In this document: positions 1-9,188 of the stretch, in pieces
Position numbering within the stretch: position 1 is the stretch's first letter
Layout: every line of letters begins with the position of its first letter
Source: Helicobacter salomonis
Lineage (GTDB): Bacteria; Campylobacterota; Campylobacteria; Campylobacterales; Helicobacteraceae
DNA length: 64,000 nucleotides
Direction: 5' to 3'
Assembly: GCF_017979425.1 (NCBI RefSeq)
Contig: NZ_JAERIS010000001.1
Location: 1 to 64,000, forward strand
Position numbers and translations under genes: made by a program
The notes under the pieces: model-generated
The model's database searches: none
What the model was told of the DNA's origin: nothing
Seen by the model: only the letters and a program-made list of their open reading frames with translations

Positions 1-1
1 G

Positions 2-124
2 TATGGCTACATACTGGATATAGCTAGTTATGGATTGTTGAAACAAGAAGTCCAGTCGTCTTTGGTGGGTGGTTCACAGAATGTAGACCACTGGCAACAC
101 CCAACCATGGTTTTGCTGGAGTGA
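2..124 (+). CDS. C-terminal fragment of an unrecognised protein, cut by left edge
   Basis: One frame is open from the left edge and stops with TGA at 122-124, giving about 40 residues that contain 'SQNVDHWQHP'. I do not recognise the family. The same DNA around 47-78 (TCGTCTTTGGTGGGTGGTTCAC) loosely resembles the 3' end of IS605-type tnpB/omega-RNA units, so this may be the end of a transposon accessory gene rather than a host gene. The fragment is too short to decide, and it could also be chance open frame. Confidence 0.25.
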   Translation, partial: YGYILDIASYGLLKQEVQSSLVGGSQNVDHWQHPTMVLLE

Positions 125-156
125 TGCGTACATGTTCTAAAACGCAAGTTTTGTGT

Positions 157-162
157 TATAAT
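157..162 (+). promoter_or_regulatory. -10 box of probable arsRS operon promoter
   Basis: TATAAT preceded by TTGTGT fits the extended -10 of Helicobacter sigma80 promoters, which usually lack a clear -35 box. Transcription would begin near 169, about 200 bases before the arsR ATG, leaving a long G/T-rich leader. Confidence 0.6.
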
Positions 163-164
163 CG

Positions 165-350
165 TGGACAATGGGTTGTGTTGGGAGTGGGTTGACTGGG
201 GTTGCATGGTTCGTGGGTTATGCTTGTTGGATGGTTAGATGTCGGCTTTGTGTTGCAGGTTCTCTCTTGGCGGTGCTGGTGCAGGAGTCTCTTGTTTTGG
301 AGGTTCTCGGAGTGTGTAAGTGGTGTGCGGGTGCGCTGGTAGCCACACCA
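165..350 (+). other. G/T-rich leader region upstream of arsR
   Basis: This stretch is dominated by G and T on the plus strand, unlike its surroundings. It holds an open frame (171-371, 66 codons, Cys-rich and hydrophobic) whose ATG sits almost at the predicted transcription start, and a 7-bp hairpin TGGTGTG (321-327) / CACACCA (344-350) just before the arsR ribosome binding site. It may be an untranslated leader, a small RNA or a leaderless small gene. The composition bias is visible; any function is a guess. Confidence 0.4.
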
Positions 351-370
351 ACTTCCTTAAAGGTGTGTTG

Positions 371-1054
371 ATGATCAAAATCCTAATGATAGAAGATGAT
401 GTGGAGTTAGCGGAAATTTTAAGCGAGTTTTTCCTCCAGCATGGCATTGAAGTTGTGAATTACGACGAACCTTATACGGGCATTAGCGCAGCTACGACAC
501 AGCCCTACGACCTCTTACTCTTAGATTTGACTCTGCCTAATTTAGATGGCCTTGAAGTGTGTAAGAGAATTTCCAAGCAAAAAGACATTCCTATTATTAT
601 TTCTTCTGCCCGTAACGATATTGATGACAAGGTCAAGGCCCTAGAGTATGGGGCAGATGATTATATCCCTAAGCCTTATGATCCCAAGGAGCTGTTAGCG
701 CGTATTCAATCTCTTCTGCGCCGTTACAATAAAAAAGTTGCCCATGGAGGTATGGATACACCCAAGAATACCCTTTTTAAAATTGATAAGGACGCGCGTG
801 AGGTTTATATGCGCAATAAAAAGCTCGATCTTACCCGTGCCGAATATGAAATTTTAACCTTGCTCATTAGTAAGAGGGGCTATGTTTTTTCCAGAGAATC
901 CATCGCTATCGAATCAGAGTCGATCAATCCTGAAAGCTCTAATAAGAGCATTGATGTGATCATCGGGCGTTTGCGTGCTAAAATTGAAAAGGATCCTAAA
1001 AAACCTCAGCACATTATCTCTGTACGGGGGGTGGGCTACAAATTGGAATACTAG
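371..1054 (+). CDS. arsR: Acid-responsive OmpR-type response regulator ArsR
   Basis: The product is a 227-residue two-component response regulator. The receiver domain (about 1-120) has the acidic pair at D9/D10, phosphoacceptor Asp52 in '[13 protein letters not shown]' and the conserved Lys in 'IPKPYDP'. A winged-helix DNA-binding domain follows (about 130-225, ending '[12 protein letters not shown]'). In H. pylori, ArsR with sensor ArsS controls the pH response, including urease genes, and is essential. The start at 371 begins '[10 protein letters not shown]' like the family, with AAAGG at 359-363; the longer open frame to 320 is leader. arsS follows after 6 bases, and arsRS-hemB-yebC repeats the H. 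pylori order. Confidence 0.96.
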   Translation: MIKILMIEDDVELAEILSEFFLQHGIEVVNYDEPYTGISAATTQPYDLLLLDLTLPNLDGLEVCKRISKQKDIPIIISSARNDIDDKVKALEYGADDYIPKPYDPKELLARIQSLLRRYNKKVAHGGMDTPKNTLFKIDKDAREVYMRNKKLDLTRAEYEILTLLISKRGYVFSRESIAIESESINPESSNKSIDVIIGRLRAKIEKDPKKPQHIISVRGVGYKLEY

Positions 1055-1060
1055 CCCACA

Positions 1061-2320
1061 ATGCCCTTGTCCATTTTCAACAAGATTGTTTCTCTGTTTG
1101 TGGTTTCCCTAGCGAGCTTTGGGGCGTTTTCTTATTATTTTATCCGCTCGCAAATCGACCACGAGAACTTTCAAACTCAAATTCGCCACCAGCAATTTGT
1201 TACCACGATCAATCAGGTTTTAGCCGACAAACACAACCGCTATTCAGCGGAGGTGTATCTGCATGAATTGGGGTTTAAAGAAATTAGTTCTAAAGAGCTT
1301 CGCGAAGTGCTTGCGCCCCAGCAAAGTGAAGATATTGAACGGAATGACAACCCCTTGGCCAACATTCTCAAGGTAGGCAATAAGATTTTTATTTCTCTCA
1401 AAAGCAATGGGAATACCATTCTCTACAAAGAAATCCAAAAAACCTCTTATCACAACTATTATTTGGCCATTTTCATAGGGGGGCTTTTGATTGTGATGAT
1501 CTTTGTCTTCGTGATTCGTGGCTTTATCCCCATTAATGAGCTACGCAAAAAGGTTCATCTTTTTTCCGGAGGTAAGATGGATATCGAATGCAAAATTGAT
1601 CAACAAGATGAGATTGGGGATTTAGCTGCGGCCTTTGATTCTGCCATTAAAAAAATCAGAGGCTTGAATGAATCGCGTATCTTGTTCTTGCGCGCAATCA
1701 TGCACGAACTGCGCACACCCATCACTAAGGGCATTATTGTTGCAGAAATGGTAGAAAATCAAATTCAAAAAGAGCGACTACTACGCACTTTTCAAAGACT
1801 AAATGCTCTCATCGAACAATTTGCCCGCATCGAGCAACTCTCCTCTAAAAACTACAAAATTGCCAAAGACATGTTCATGATGGATCAATTATTAGAACGC
1901 GTAAAAAACATGTTGTTACTAGAACATAACAGCACCTCCATCCATGCCGATGTTCCTAATTGCGCTTTCCATACAGATTTTGATCTCTTCGCCTTAGTGC
2001 TTAAAAATCTTCTGGATAACGCTCTCAAATACAGCCCAAACAAACAGGTCCATGTTGAAATCACAGGTAAAAATCTTGTGGTATCCAATCAAGGTGAACC
2101 CATGAGAGAAGACCTGGCGCATTATTTCAGACCCTACTTCCAAGATGAAAACCAAAGCGATGGGCATGGCTTTGGCTTGGGGATGTATATCATCAAGAGT
2201 GCGCTCGACACCCTGGGTTTTACGCTGGCTTACGCACACCATGACGGGGTGAATTTCTTTAGCATTGAAAATTGTGTTCTCAAAGAATTTTACCCTATAT
2301 TTTCTACCAAGGACAGCTAA
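1061..2320 (+). CDS. arsS: Acid-sensing histidine kinase ArsS
   Basis: The product is a 419-residue membrane sensor kinase, partner of ArsR. Membrane segments lie near residues 8-28 and 134-152 and enclose a periplasmic sensor domain with several His residues, as expected for a pH sensor. A HAMP-like linker follows, then the H-box 'IMHELRTPITKG' with His215, an N-box 'NLLDNALKYS' and a G-box 'GHGFGLGMYI'. H. pylori arsS carries a C-tract near its 3' end that varies the C-terminus; I see no such tract here, so the reading frame should be stable. It is 6 bases from arsR and 9 from hemB, so probably one transcript. Confidence 0.95.
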   Translation: MPLSIFNKIVSLFVVSLASFGAFSYYFIRSQIDHENFQTQIRHQQFVTTINQVLADKHNRYSAEVYLHELGFKEISSKELREVLAPQQSEDIERNDNPLANILKVGNKIFISLKSNGNTILYKEIQKTSYHNYYLAIFIGGLLIVMIFVFVIRGFIPINELRKKVHLFSGGKMDIECKIDQQDEIGDLAAAFDSAIKKIRGLNESRILFLRAIMHELRTPITKGIIVAEMVENQIQKERLLRTFQRLNALIEQFARIEQLSSKNYKIAKDMFMMDQLLERVKNMLLLEHNSTSIHADVPNCAFHTDFDLFALVLKNLLDNALKYSPNKQVHVEITGKNLVVSNQGEPMREDLAHYFRPYFQDENQSDGHGFGLGMYIIKSALDTLGFTLAYAHHDGVNFFSIENCVLKEFYPIFSTKDS

Positions 2321-2329
2321 AGGATTTAC

Positions 2330-3295
2330 ATGTTTAAACGCCTTAGACGCTTGCGCTCTCATGAAATCTTGCGCGATCTCGTACGCGAGACATGCCTACA
2401 CCCCCAAGATTTCATCGCTCCCCTCTTTGTGCGCGAAGGTGTGGGGATTGAGCGTCCCATTGCCTCCATGCCTGGGGTGGCACAAATGAGTGTAGATATA
2501 CTCTTGAAAGAATGCGCAACTCTGCAAGATTTAAGCTTGCAAGCCGTGCTCTTATTTGGGATTCCCAGCCAAAAGGACGCACAGGGGAGCGCAGCCCTAG
2601 ATGATAACCACCTCATCGCCCAAGCCACACGCGCGATCAAGGACAAATTCCCCCGCATGTGCGTGATCGCCGATCTATGTTACTGTGAATACACCGATCA
2701 CGGACATTGTGGAGTGCTCAAAGGGGAAAGTGTGGATAACGATGCCACGCTAGAGTTACTCGGGCAACAAGCCCTAGTCCTAGCCCGAAGCGGGGTGGAT
2801 ATGCTCGCTCCCAGTGCGATGATGGATGGGATGGTAGCCAGCTTGCGATATACCCTAGATACGCATGGCTTTAGCATGTTGCCTATCATGAGCTATTCGA
2901 GCAAATTTGCTAGCCATTATTATGCTCCCTTTAGGGATGCAGCAGCTAGCGCACCCAGCTTTGGGGATCGCAAGGGGTATCAGATGGATTATGCTAACCG
3001 CAGGGAGGCAATTTTAGAGAGTTTAAACGACGCTTCTGAGGGCGCAGACATTCTCATGGTCAAGCCCGCTCTAGCTTATTTAGACATCGTGCGCGCGATC
3101 AAGGAGCGCACCCTTTTACCCCTTGCCCTTTACAATGTGAGCGGAGAATATGCCATGTTCAAGCTCGCCCAAGCCCATAACTTGATGGATTACGATCGCC
3201 TGCTTTTAGAAACTATGACAGGCTTCAAGCGCGCAGGGGCAGATATCATCATCAGTTACCACGCTAAAGAAGTCGCACGACTTTTACACACCTAA
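2330..3295 (+). CDS. hemB: Delta-aminolevulinic acid dehydratase (porphobilinogen synthase)
   Basis: The 321-residue product condenses two 5-aminolevulinate molecules into porphobilinogen, an early cytoplasmic step of heme synthesis. Schiff-base lysines are visible at about K192 ('[16 protein letters not shown]') and K245 ('[10 protein letters not shown]'). The cysteine cluster '[14 protein letters not shown]' (C117, C119, C127) indicates a zinc-type enzyme. Length and motifs are normal. The ATG follows AAAGGA by a short spacer, 9 bases after arsS. The placement behind arsRS matches H. pylori and need not mean acid control. Confidence 0.96.
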   Translation: MFKRLRRLRSHEILRDLVRETCLHPQDFIAPLFVREGVGIERPIASMPGVAQMSVDILLKECATLQDLSLQAVLLFGIPSQKDAQGSAALDDNHLIAQATRAIKDKFPRMCVIADLCYCEYTDHGHCGVLKGESVDNDATLELLGQQALVLARSGVDMLAPSAMMDGMVASLRYTLDTHGFSMLPIMSYSSKFASHYYAPFRDAAASAPSFGDRKGYQMDYANRREAILESLNDASEGADILMVKPALAYLDIVRAIKERTLLPLALYNVSGEYAMFKLAQAHNLMDYDRLLLETMTGFKRAGADIIISYHAKEVARLLHT

Positions 3296-3304
3296 AGGAG
3301 AGAC

Positions 3305-4027
3305 ATGGGACGCGCTTTTGAATACCGCCGTGCCGCTAAAGAAAAACGCTGGGATAAAATGAGTAAGATTTTCCCCAAACTCGCCAAAGCCATCACCCTA
3401 GCAGCTAAAGCAGGGAGCGATCCAAGTAGTAATGCCAAATTGCGCACTGCCATTTTGAACGCCAAAGCCCAAAACATGCCCAAAGATAATATTGACGCGG
3501 CCATCAAGCGCGCCAGTAGTAAAGAGGGGCAACTGGTGGAGGTGAGCTATGAGGGCAAGGCAAACCATGGAGTGTTGCTTTTTATAGAGTGCATGACCGA
3601 CAACCCCACGCGCACCATCGCCAATTTAAAAAGCTATTTCAACAAGAGTCCGGGGGCTAGCATTGTGCAAAATGGATCGTTAGAATTCATGTTTACGCGC
3701 AAAAGCGTGCTAGAAGGCACGCTTGCTGATCTACAAACCTTAGGCTTAAGTGTAGAAGATGTGGAGTTAGGCTTGATTGACTATGGTTTAGAAAGCCTAG
3801 AGATGGATAGCGAGCGCTTTTTTGTTATTGGGGATTATCAAGATTTCAAACAACTCAGCGATGGGTTTGAGGCTCTCAAATTACCCCTTCATAAAGCTTG
3901 CTTGCAACGCCTGCCCACCACCCCTATCCGCTTAAGCCCAGAGGCTCTAGCGGAGACAGAGAAACTCCTCGATCGCATTGAAGAAGATGAAGACGTGATC
4001 GCGCTGTATAGCAATATCGAGGATTAA
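3305..4027 (+). CDS. YebC/PmpR-family protein
   Basis: The 240-residue product begins with the family hallmark '[19 protein letters not shown]', followed by '[10 protein letters not shown]' and '[14 protein letters not shown]'. It aligns with the family over its whole length. Members have been described as transcriptional regulators and, more recently, as translation factors easing ribosome stalling; the sequence does not decide between these. AAAGGAGAG precedes the ATG, 9 bases after hemB, so it is probably the last gene of the arsRS-hemB unit, as in H. pylori. Confidence 0.93.
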   Translation: MGRAFEYRRAAKEKRWDKMSKIFPKLAKAITLAAKAGSDPSSNAKLRTAILNAKAQNMPKDNIDAAIKRASSKEGQLVEVSYEGKANHGVLLFIECMTDNPTRTIANLKSYFNKSPGASIVQNGSLEFMFTRKSVLEGTLADLQTLGLSVEDVELGLIDYGLESLEMDSERFFVIGDYQDFKQLSDGFEALKLPLHKACLQRLPTTPIRLSPEALAETEKLLDRIEEDEDVIALYSNIED

Positions 4028-4038
4028 GACAGCTTTGC

Positions 4039-4044
4039 TATAGT
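4039..4044 (+). promoter_or_regulatory. -10 box of the prpC promoter
   Basis: TATAGT preceded by TTTGC lies 27 bases upstream of the prpC ATG, with AAGGAG at 4060-4065 as ribosome binding site. This implies separate transcription from arsRS-hemB-yebC and a leader of about 20 bases. Confidence 0.5.
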
Positions 4045-4070
4045 CTGATATTTTAAATGAAGGAGCTAGT

Positions 4071-5168
4071 ATGGAAGGATTGGCGGGTGTTGTAGCGGGG
4101 GCTTCAGCTATTTGTAGCGTGGGCACGGGAGAGGGATTGTTGTATCGGGGCTATTCCATTGAAGAGCTCGCGCGTAGAGCGGAGTTTGAAGAGGTGGCGC
4201 ATTTGCTGGTTGTAGGGCACTTGCCTACAGAGCGCGAATTAGCCCATTTCAAACAAGCTTTACAGGTTTATAGAGAACTACCTCTGATCGTAAAACAGGT
4301 TTTGCAAGCTTTACCTGTCAGCACACACCCCATGGATGTGATGAAAGCGGGCGTGGTAGCTTTGGGCTGTGCGTATCCGGAGGAGTTGGATTTCTCCAAC
4401 CAGGACACTTGTGCCTTGCGTCTATTGGGCGCGCTACCATCCATTCTGATTTATTGGCATAATCTTCATAAGTTGGGCAAGCATGCCGGCCTAAATTCAG
4501 ACAAAAGCATGGCGCACTACCTTTTAGAAGGTTTGCGTACGGGTACTCCTTTAGAAGAAGAAGTGAAAGCGATGGACGCGATGCTAACTCTCTATGCCGA
4601 GCACGAGTTCAACGCCTCCACCTACGCCAACCGCATTACGGCTAGCACACTCTCAGACCTGTATTCTTGCGTTTCCACGGGCATTAACACACTCAAGGGG
4701 CGTTTGCATGGGGGGGCTAATGAAGTGGCGATTGCTTTTGTCTTGCGTTTTCATAGTGTGCAAGAGGCCCTGCAAGAAGTCGACGCATTGTTTGCCAAGA
4801 AAGAGAAGATCATGGGCTTTGGACACCGCGTTTACAAGAAAGCCGATCCTAGGAGCGCGGTAGGTTTTGAACTTGCCGAACAACTCAAGCATTTAGGCGA
4901 TCCTAAACTCTTTGAGATTGCCATAGCGATTCGCGACAAAGTCAAGCAAGAAAAAGGCTTACCTGATAACATCGATTTCTTTGGTGGGTTAGTTTATCAC
5001 TATATGCGCCTTGAGCGACTTTACTACACGCCTTTCTTCGTGATGTCCAGGGCTGTAGGCTGGATGGCACACGCCTTTGAGCAGCGCGCCCATAACCGCA
5101 TTATCAGACCTACATCCACCTACACTGGCGCATCTAAACGCTCTTTTATCCCACTTCAAGATCGCTAG
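4071..5168 (+). CDS. prpC: 2-methylcitrate synthase / citrate synthase, short type
   Basis: The 365-residue product is a citrate synthase superfamily enzyme joining an acyl-CoA to oxaloacetate. Catalytic residues are visible as H213 ('GRLHGGANE'), H252 ('GFGHRVYKKADPR') and D302. The phrases 'ASTYANRITASTLSDLYS' and the C-terminal 'FEQRAHNRIIRP' are typical of PrpC methylcitrate synthases, and it is much shorter than the roughly 430-residue H. pylori GltA type. No prpB, prpD or acnD lies nearby, so it may condense propionyl-CoA, acetyl-CoA or both. It is monocistronic, with its own promoter and a following gene-free region. Confidence 0.88.
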   Translation: MEGLAGVVAGASAICSVGTGEGLLYRGYSIEELARRAEFEEVAHLLVVGHLPTERELAHFKQALQVYRELPLIVKQVLQALPVSTHPMDVMKAGVVALGCAYPEELDFSNQDTCALRLLGALPSILIYWHNLHKLGKHAGLNSDKSMAHYLLEGLRTGTPLEEEVKAMDAMLTLYAEHEFNASTYANRITASTLSDLYSCVSTGINTLKGRLHGGANEVAIAFVLRFHSVQEALQEVDALFAKKEKIMGFGHRVYKKADPRSAVGFELAEQLKHLGDPKLFEIAIAIRDKVKQEKGLPDNIDFFGGLVYHYMRLERLYYTPFFVMSRAVGWMAHAFEQRAHNRIIRPTSTYTGASKRSFIPLQDR

Positions 5169-5185
5169 TTAACATCCAAAAGACC

Positions 5186-5219
5186 TACCTCTTGTGCGCT
5201 AGCATGCCTCAAAGAGGTA
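5186..5219. terminator. Weak hairpin downstream of prpC
   Basis: TACCTCTT (5186-5193) pairs with AAGAGGTA (5212-5219) across an 18-base loop, 17 bases after the prpC stop. There is no T-run, so termination is uncertain. The rest of 5220-5500 is A/T-rich, with no gene, tRNA or repeat that I can support. Confidence 0.3.
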
Positions 5220-5501
5220 TCTTAGCGCTCCACAAACAAAAGCACCATCTCTTCTATTGGAAACTTCACAGGCGCTATTTATCCAGCCATTGATCGGCTT
5301 GTTTGACAGATAATTTTACCCACAGGTTTCTACATTGTGCTATGTAAAATGGAATTTTAAAGGTCTGTATCCATGGTAGTTTTATATTAATAATTGTCGC
5401 TGATAGCAAATTTTATTAGTTAAAAATCTTAGGTAAGTTTATGATACTTATATCAACTTTGGAATTTTTGAGGTAATAGAACCCCCTAAAATGCGTAAAA
5501 T

Positions 5502-5528
5502 TTAGCAATATTTTATAAATATTGCTAA
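5502..5528. promoter_or_regulatory. CIRCE-like HrcA operator
   Basis: TTAGCAATA - 9 bases - TATTGCTAA is a perfect inverted repeat with exactly the CIRCE layout (consensus TTAGCACTC-N9-GAGTGCTAA). The outer TTAGCA/TGCTAA match the consensus; the inner bases differ. Complementarity extends to 14 bp per arm (5499-5512 and 5518-5531). It lies about 50 bases upstream of hrcA-grpE-dnaK, so HrcA autoregulation is the natural reading. A candidate -10 (TATGCT) lies just downstream near 5542. Confidence 0.75.
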
Positions 5529-5579
5529 ATTCTGTAAATTTTATGCTATCATGTGTTCAAATTCAGAGAAAGGATGGCG

Positions 5580-6377
5580 ATGGGTTCTAAAACAGCATGG
5601 CTCTTGGAGACTTTGATCAAGACCTATTTGAGAAACCGCGCGCCTGTGGGCTCAGAGAGTTTGCGCCACGCCATCCAAGAGCACCATATGTTGGCTATCT
5701 CTTCAGCCACCATCCGCAATCATTTCAAGCGACTAACAGAGCAGGGAGTCTTGTGCCAAAGCCATAGCAGCGCGGGGCGTATACCCACCACCCAAGCTCT
5801 CAAGGATTATTGGCGCGCCAGGCTCAATCCCTATGATTGTCTGGAGATCGATTTAGAGCGTTTACAAGAGGCGAGCGCGCGTTATGGAATTTTCAGTGTG
5901 GTGGAGTCTTACCAAAGGGCGTGTTTGCAAGCTGTGCATAACCACGCACACAGGTGGCTCATTTTGGACTTTGGAGCACTCCAGATTGCCCTAGATTATC
6001 ACAGGAAGCTGGAACGCTTTGTGGGGGAGCTGGTGGGGCTGGAATGTCGGGCGATCCGTCAAATAGCACTCTCTGTATGCGCGATGCGACTGGTTACGCA
6101 GATTGAGAATTTTTATCAAAAGCGTCTTTACTTTGGCTTGGAGTTTTTAACGCAATTGGGTGCACATTGTGATGAAACATTGCTGTTAAACATCTTGGAG
6201 GGGCATATCTTTAGGCATCTCAAGGAAGGCTTGTATTTTGAAAGTCTGTTTCCCTGGGGCTTTTTAGGAATTTTACAGCCTATTAAAGCCCAAGGGGAGG
6301 AGACTAAAATGCTGTGTGTAGGAGGCTTAGAGCAGAATTTTGAGGGCTTTTACCACGCGATTGCGCAAGCATCTTAA
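5580..6377 (+). CDS. hrcA: Heat-shock repressor HrcA
   Basis: This is a winged-helix repressor of chaperone operons, about 265 residues from the chosen start. The N-terminal region has the family DNA-binding pattern '[12 protein letters not shown]', '[16 protein letters not shown]' and '[16 protein letters not shown]'; the rest is the weakly conserved dimerisation and inducer-binding part, shorter than in Bacillus. The frame is also open from GTG 5553 and ATG 5574, but AAAGGA at 5569-5574 is correctly spaced only for ATG 5580. In H. pylori, HrcA acts with HspR; no hspR is in this window. grpE follows 13 bases later. Confidence 0.88.
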   Translation: MGSKTAWLLETLIKTYLRNRAPVGSESLRHAIQEHHMLAISSATIRNHFKRLTEQGVLCQSHSSAGRIPTTQALKDYWRARLNPYDCLEIDLERLQEASARYGIFSVVESYQRACLQAVHNHAHRWLILDFGALQIALDYHRKLERFVGELVGLECRAIRQIALSVCAMRLVTQIENFYQKRLYFGLEFLTQLGAHCDETLLLNILEGHIFRHLKEGLYFESLFPWGFLGILQPIKAQGEETKMLCVGGLEQNFEGFYHAIAQAS

Positions 6378-6390
6378 GAGAAGGGAAGAC

Positions 6391-6912
6391 ATGACGACAA
6401 CTGAACAAGTGCAAGAAAATCCAGAGGAGCGGGGAGCAGAAACCCTCCCAGAGGAGGTAGAGAGCAAACCTGAAATCGATTATCAAATGAAGTTCAAGGA
6501 GGCCCAAGACCTCTATGTGCGCACCCATGCGGATTTTGAGAACGCCAAAAAGCGGCTAGAGAAAGACAAGGCTATGGCCTTAGAATACGCCTATGAGAAA
6601 ATTGCCCAAGACCTTTTGCCTGTGATCGATGCCCTGCATGGAGCTTTAGAGAGCGCACAGAAGGAAGGTGCACAAGCTATTGCCAAAGGCTTAGAGCTCA
6701 CTTTGCACAAAATGCATGAAGTGCTAGCAAAACACGGGATTGAGTGTGTGGAATGCGCTACAGAATTTGACCCCAATGTGCACAATGCGGTCATGCATGT
6801 GGCCACAGAACACAAGGAAGAAGGAGAAATTGTGGAGGTGTTTCAAAGAGGTTATAGGTATAAAGAGCGCTTGTTGCGCCCCGCGATGGTCAGCGTCGCT
6901 AAAAATAATTAA
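6391..6912 (+). CDS. grpE: Nucleotide exchange factor GrpE
   Basis: The 173-residue cochaperone releases ADP from DnaK. An acidic, low-complexity N-terminus (1-30) leads into a long helical coiled coil (about 35-95, '[17 protein letters not shown]'), then the beta-domain ending '[16 protein letters not shown]', which is family-typical. The start at 6391 follows AAGGGAAG; the frame upstream to 6340 overlaps hrcA and is not used. It sits between hrcA and dnaK. Confidence 0.95.
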   Translation: MTTTEQVQENPEERGAETLPEEVESKPEIDYQMKFKEAQDLYVRTHADFENAKKRLEKDKAMALEYAYEKIAQDLLPVIDALHGALESAQKEGAQAIAKGLELTLHKMHEVLAKHGIECVECATEFDPNVHNAVMHVATEHKEEGEIVEVFQRGYRYKERLLRPAMVSVAKNN

Positions 6913-6933
6913 ATTTAATACAAAGGATTCAGC

Positions 6934-8808
6934 ATGGCAAAAGTAATTGGAATTGACTTAGGGACAACCAATTCAGCAATGGCAGTTTACGAGGGCAATG
7001 AGGCAAAGATCATTGCCAATAAAGAGGGTAAGAATACCACCCCCTCCATCGTTGCCTTCACGGATAAAGGTGAAATTCTTGTGGGTGAGAGCGCTAAACG
7101 CCAAGCGATCACCAATCCCGAGAAAACCATTTATTCCATTAAGCGCATCATGGGCTTGATGAACAATGAAGACAAGGCTCAGGAGGCTAAAAAACGCCTA
7201 CCTTACAAAATTGTGGATCGCAATGGGGCATGTGCCATTGAGATTGCAGGCAAAGTCTATACCCCTCAAGAAATTTCGGCTAAGATTTTGATGAAGCTCA
7301 AAGAGGATGCGGAAAGCTATTTGGGCGAGGAAGTAAACGAGGCGGTGATCACCGTGCCTGCCTATTTCAATGATAGCCAGCGCAAAGCCACTAAAGAGGC
7401 AGGCACTATCGCGGGCCTAAATGTCTTGCGCATCATCAATGAACCCACCTCAGCAGCTCTTGCTTATGGATTGGACAAAAAAAGTTCTGAGAAAATCATG
7501 GTTTACGATCTAGGAGGAGGAACCTTTGATGTAACCGTGCTAGAAACTGGGGACAATGTGGTTGAGGTCTTGGCCACAGGCGGGGATGCTTTTCTAGGCG
7601 GAGATGACTTTGATAACCGCATCATCGACTTTATTGCCAAAGAATTTGAAGGCGAGAGTGGCATTGACATTAAAAAAGACATCATGGCCTTGCAACGCCT
7701 CAAAGAAGCCAGCGAAAATGCCAAAAAAGAATTGAGTTCTGCCAATGAAACAGAAATCAATTTGCCCTTTATCACTGCCGATGCCAGCGGACCTAAACAC
7801 CTTGTTAGGAAGCTTACGCGCGCCAAATTTGAGAGCCTGATTGAGGACTTGGTGGAGGAAACCATTACCAAGATCGACAGCGTGATTGAAGATGCAGGCT
7901 TGCGCAGAGACGACATCGTTGAAGTGGTGTTAGTGGGCGGTTCAACTCGTATCCCCAAAGTACAAGAGAGGGTCAAAAGCTTCATCAACAAAGAGCTCAA
8001 CAAATCTGTGAACCCTGATGAGGTGGTGGCTGTGGGCGCGAGTATCCAAGCGGGCGTACTCAAGGGAGATGTGAAAGATGTCTTGCTCTTAGATGTGATC
8101 CCTTTGAGTCTGGGCATCGAAACCCTTGGGGGTGTGATGACTAAAGTCATTGAAAAGGGGACCACTATCCCAGCCAAAAAAGCCCAAGTGTTTTCCACCG
8201 CTGAGGACAACCAACCCGCCGTGTCGATCTTGGTCTTGCAGGGTGAGCGCGAATTTGCTAGGGACAACAAGTCTTTAGGTAAATTTGATCTCACAGGCAT
8301 TGCGCCTGCACCTCGTGGCATGCCCCAAATTGAGGTGACCTTTGACATCGATGCCAATGGGATTCTCACGGTTTCAGCCAAAGACAAGAACACGGGCAAA
8401 TCTCAGGAAATCAAAATCTCTGGCTCTAGTGGCTTGAGTGAGAGTGAGATTGAAAAAATGGTCAAAGATGCGGAGTTGCATAAAGAGGAGGATACACGTC
8501 GCAAAGCGGTGGTAGAGGCTAAGAATCAGGCTGAGAGTTTAGCCCACCAAACTAAGAAGAGCTTAGAAGAACACAAGGCCAGTTTAGAGCCCAGCGAAGT
8601 GGAAAAAATCCAGCAGGCTTTGAGCGACTTAGAGGCCACTCTGAAAGATGAGAGCACCACAAAAGAAAACATCGAGGCAAAAATGAAAGCCTTGGCTGAG
8701 GTTTCTGGCAAATTAACCGAAGCCATGATGCAAAAGGATCAAAGTGCGCAACAAAAACAAAAAGACGAAGATGTAATCGACGCAGAGGTCGAAGAAACAG
8801 GCAAGTGA
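6934..8808 (+). CDS. dnaK: Hsp70 chaperone DnaK
   Basis: The 624-residue ATP-dependent folding chaperone starts with the Hsp70 signature '[10 protein letters not shown]'. It also has '[14 protein letters not shown]' and '[13 protein letters not shown]' in the ATPase domain, the linker '[16 protein letters not shown]' near residue 390, a substrate-binding domain and a helical lid with acidic tail ('[11 protein letters not shown]'). It is full length with no anomalies, lies 21 bases after grpE, and is covered by the CIRCE-like control upstream of hrcA. Its cochaperone dnaJ is far away, at 39175-40293. Confidence 0.98.
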   Translation: MAKVIGIDLGTTNSAMAVYEGNEAKIIANKEGKNTTPSIVAFTDKGEILVGESAKRQAITNPEKTIYSIKRIMGLMNNEDKAQEAKKRLPYKIVDRNGACAIEIAGKVYTPQEISAKILMKLKEDAESYLGEEVNEAVITVPAYFNDSQRKATKEAGTIAGLNVLRIINEPTSAALAYGLDKKSSEKIMVYDLGGGTFDVTVLETGDNVVEVLATGGDAFLGGDDFDNRIIDFIAKEFEGESGIDIKKDIMALQRLKEASENAKKELSSANETEINLPFITADASGPKHLVRKLTRAKFESLIEDLVEETITKIDSVIEDAGLRRDDIVEVVLVGGSTRIPKVQERVKSFINKELNKSVNPDEVVAVGASIQAGVLKGDVKDVLLLDVIPLSLGIETLGGVMTKVIEKGTTIPAKKAQVFSTAEDNQPAVSILVLQGEREFARDNKSLGKFDLTGIAPAPRGMPQIEVTFDIDANGILTVSAKDKNTGKSQEIKISGSSGLSESEIEKMVKDAELHKEEDTRRKAVVEAKNQAESLAHQTKKSLEEHKASLEPSEVEKIQQALSDLEATLKDESTTKENIEAKMKALAEVSGKLTEAMMQKDQSAQQKQKDEDVIDAEVEETGK

Positions 8809-8819
8809 CAATTATCTAA

Positions 8820-8838
8820 AGCCCTCTAAGAGGGGGCT
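8820..8838. terminator. Stem-loop after dnaK
   Basis: AGCCCTCT and AGGGGGCT pair over 8 bp (one G-T) around the 3-base loop AAG, 11 bases after the dnaK stop. No T-run follows on the plus strand; on the minus strand the stem is followed by TTTAG. It is a probable but imperfect terminator. Confidence 0.5.
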
Positions 8839-9120
8839 AGAAACCCTATCTGCTACCATGGTGCTTTGGGTTGCTGATTTTGGTAGTGAGACGTTGTTGA
8901 GTTTATGCTATCGTGAAACATTCCCCCTAAAGAGAACGACTTTCTAACTAAAGCGTCCCTAACGGACACCAACTCGAAAGGCTTTGTATTTTATAGCCCG
9001 CGTGGCTATGATGCACGTATCCAACTCTTACCACCCGGGTCTTCACCAGTCTCACTTACTTGTTGCCCTAAAGGACAGAGCTTCACGCGTTGTGGGATAA
9101 AATGACTAGCTGCTTACGTC
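8839..9120 (-). other. Gene-free region with possible IS605-type (tnpB 3' end / omega-RNA-like) relic
   Basis: There is no credible gene between dnaK and the transporter. Read on the minus strand it shows small stem-loops (ATAGCC 8993-8998 with GGCTAT 9004-9009; GTCC with GGAC near 8955-8965) and two phrases, GCTCTGTCCTTTAGGGC and TCGTTCTCTTTAGGGGG, the latter followed by GTTTCAC. Such 'CTTTAG + GGG + TTCAC' endings resemble omega-RNA/right ends of IS200/IS605 elements. A 35-codon minus-strand frame ('KLCPLGQQVSETGEDPGG') could be a tnpB tail. No transposase remains. Confidence 0.35.
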
Positions 9121-9188
9121 AATTGGATAAAATACACAAGGCGTTTCCCATATAGGGTGCATAAAGTTACTCTCTTAAAGGTCATTCG

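Noticed and set aside
1061-2320. Phase-variable C-tract at the end of arsS as in H. pylori
   Set aside because: No run longer than four C occurs in the 3' part of this gene.
1994-2362. 122-codon minus-strand frame over the end of arsS
   Set aside because: It lies fully within arsS and the hemB start, with no family resemblance or ribosome binding site.
4710-4716. G7 run in prpC, and similar 7-base runs in lptB, cadA, lon and ggt
   Set aside because: They fall in conserved glycine or proline motifs and are below the length usually linked to slippage in Helicobacter.
7503-8399. 298-codon minus-strand frame across dnaK
   Set aside because: It is a mirror of the strongly conserved dnaK coding frame, Ser/Leu-rich with no domain; a codon-bias artefact.
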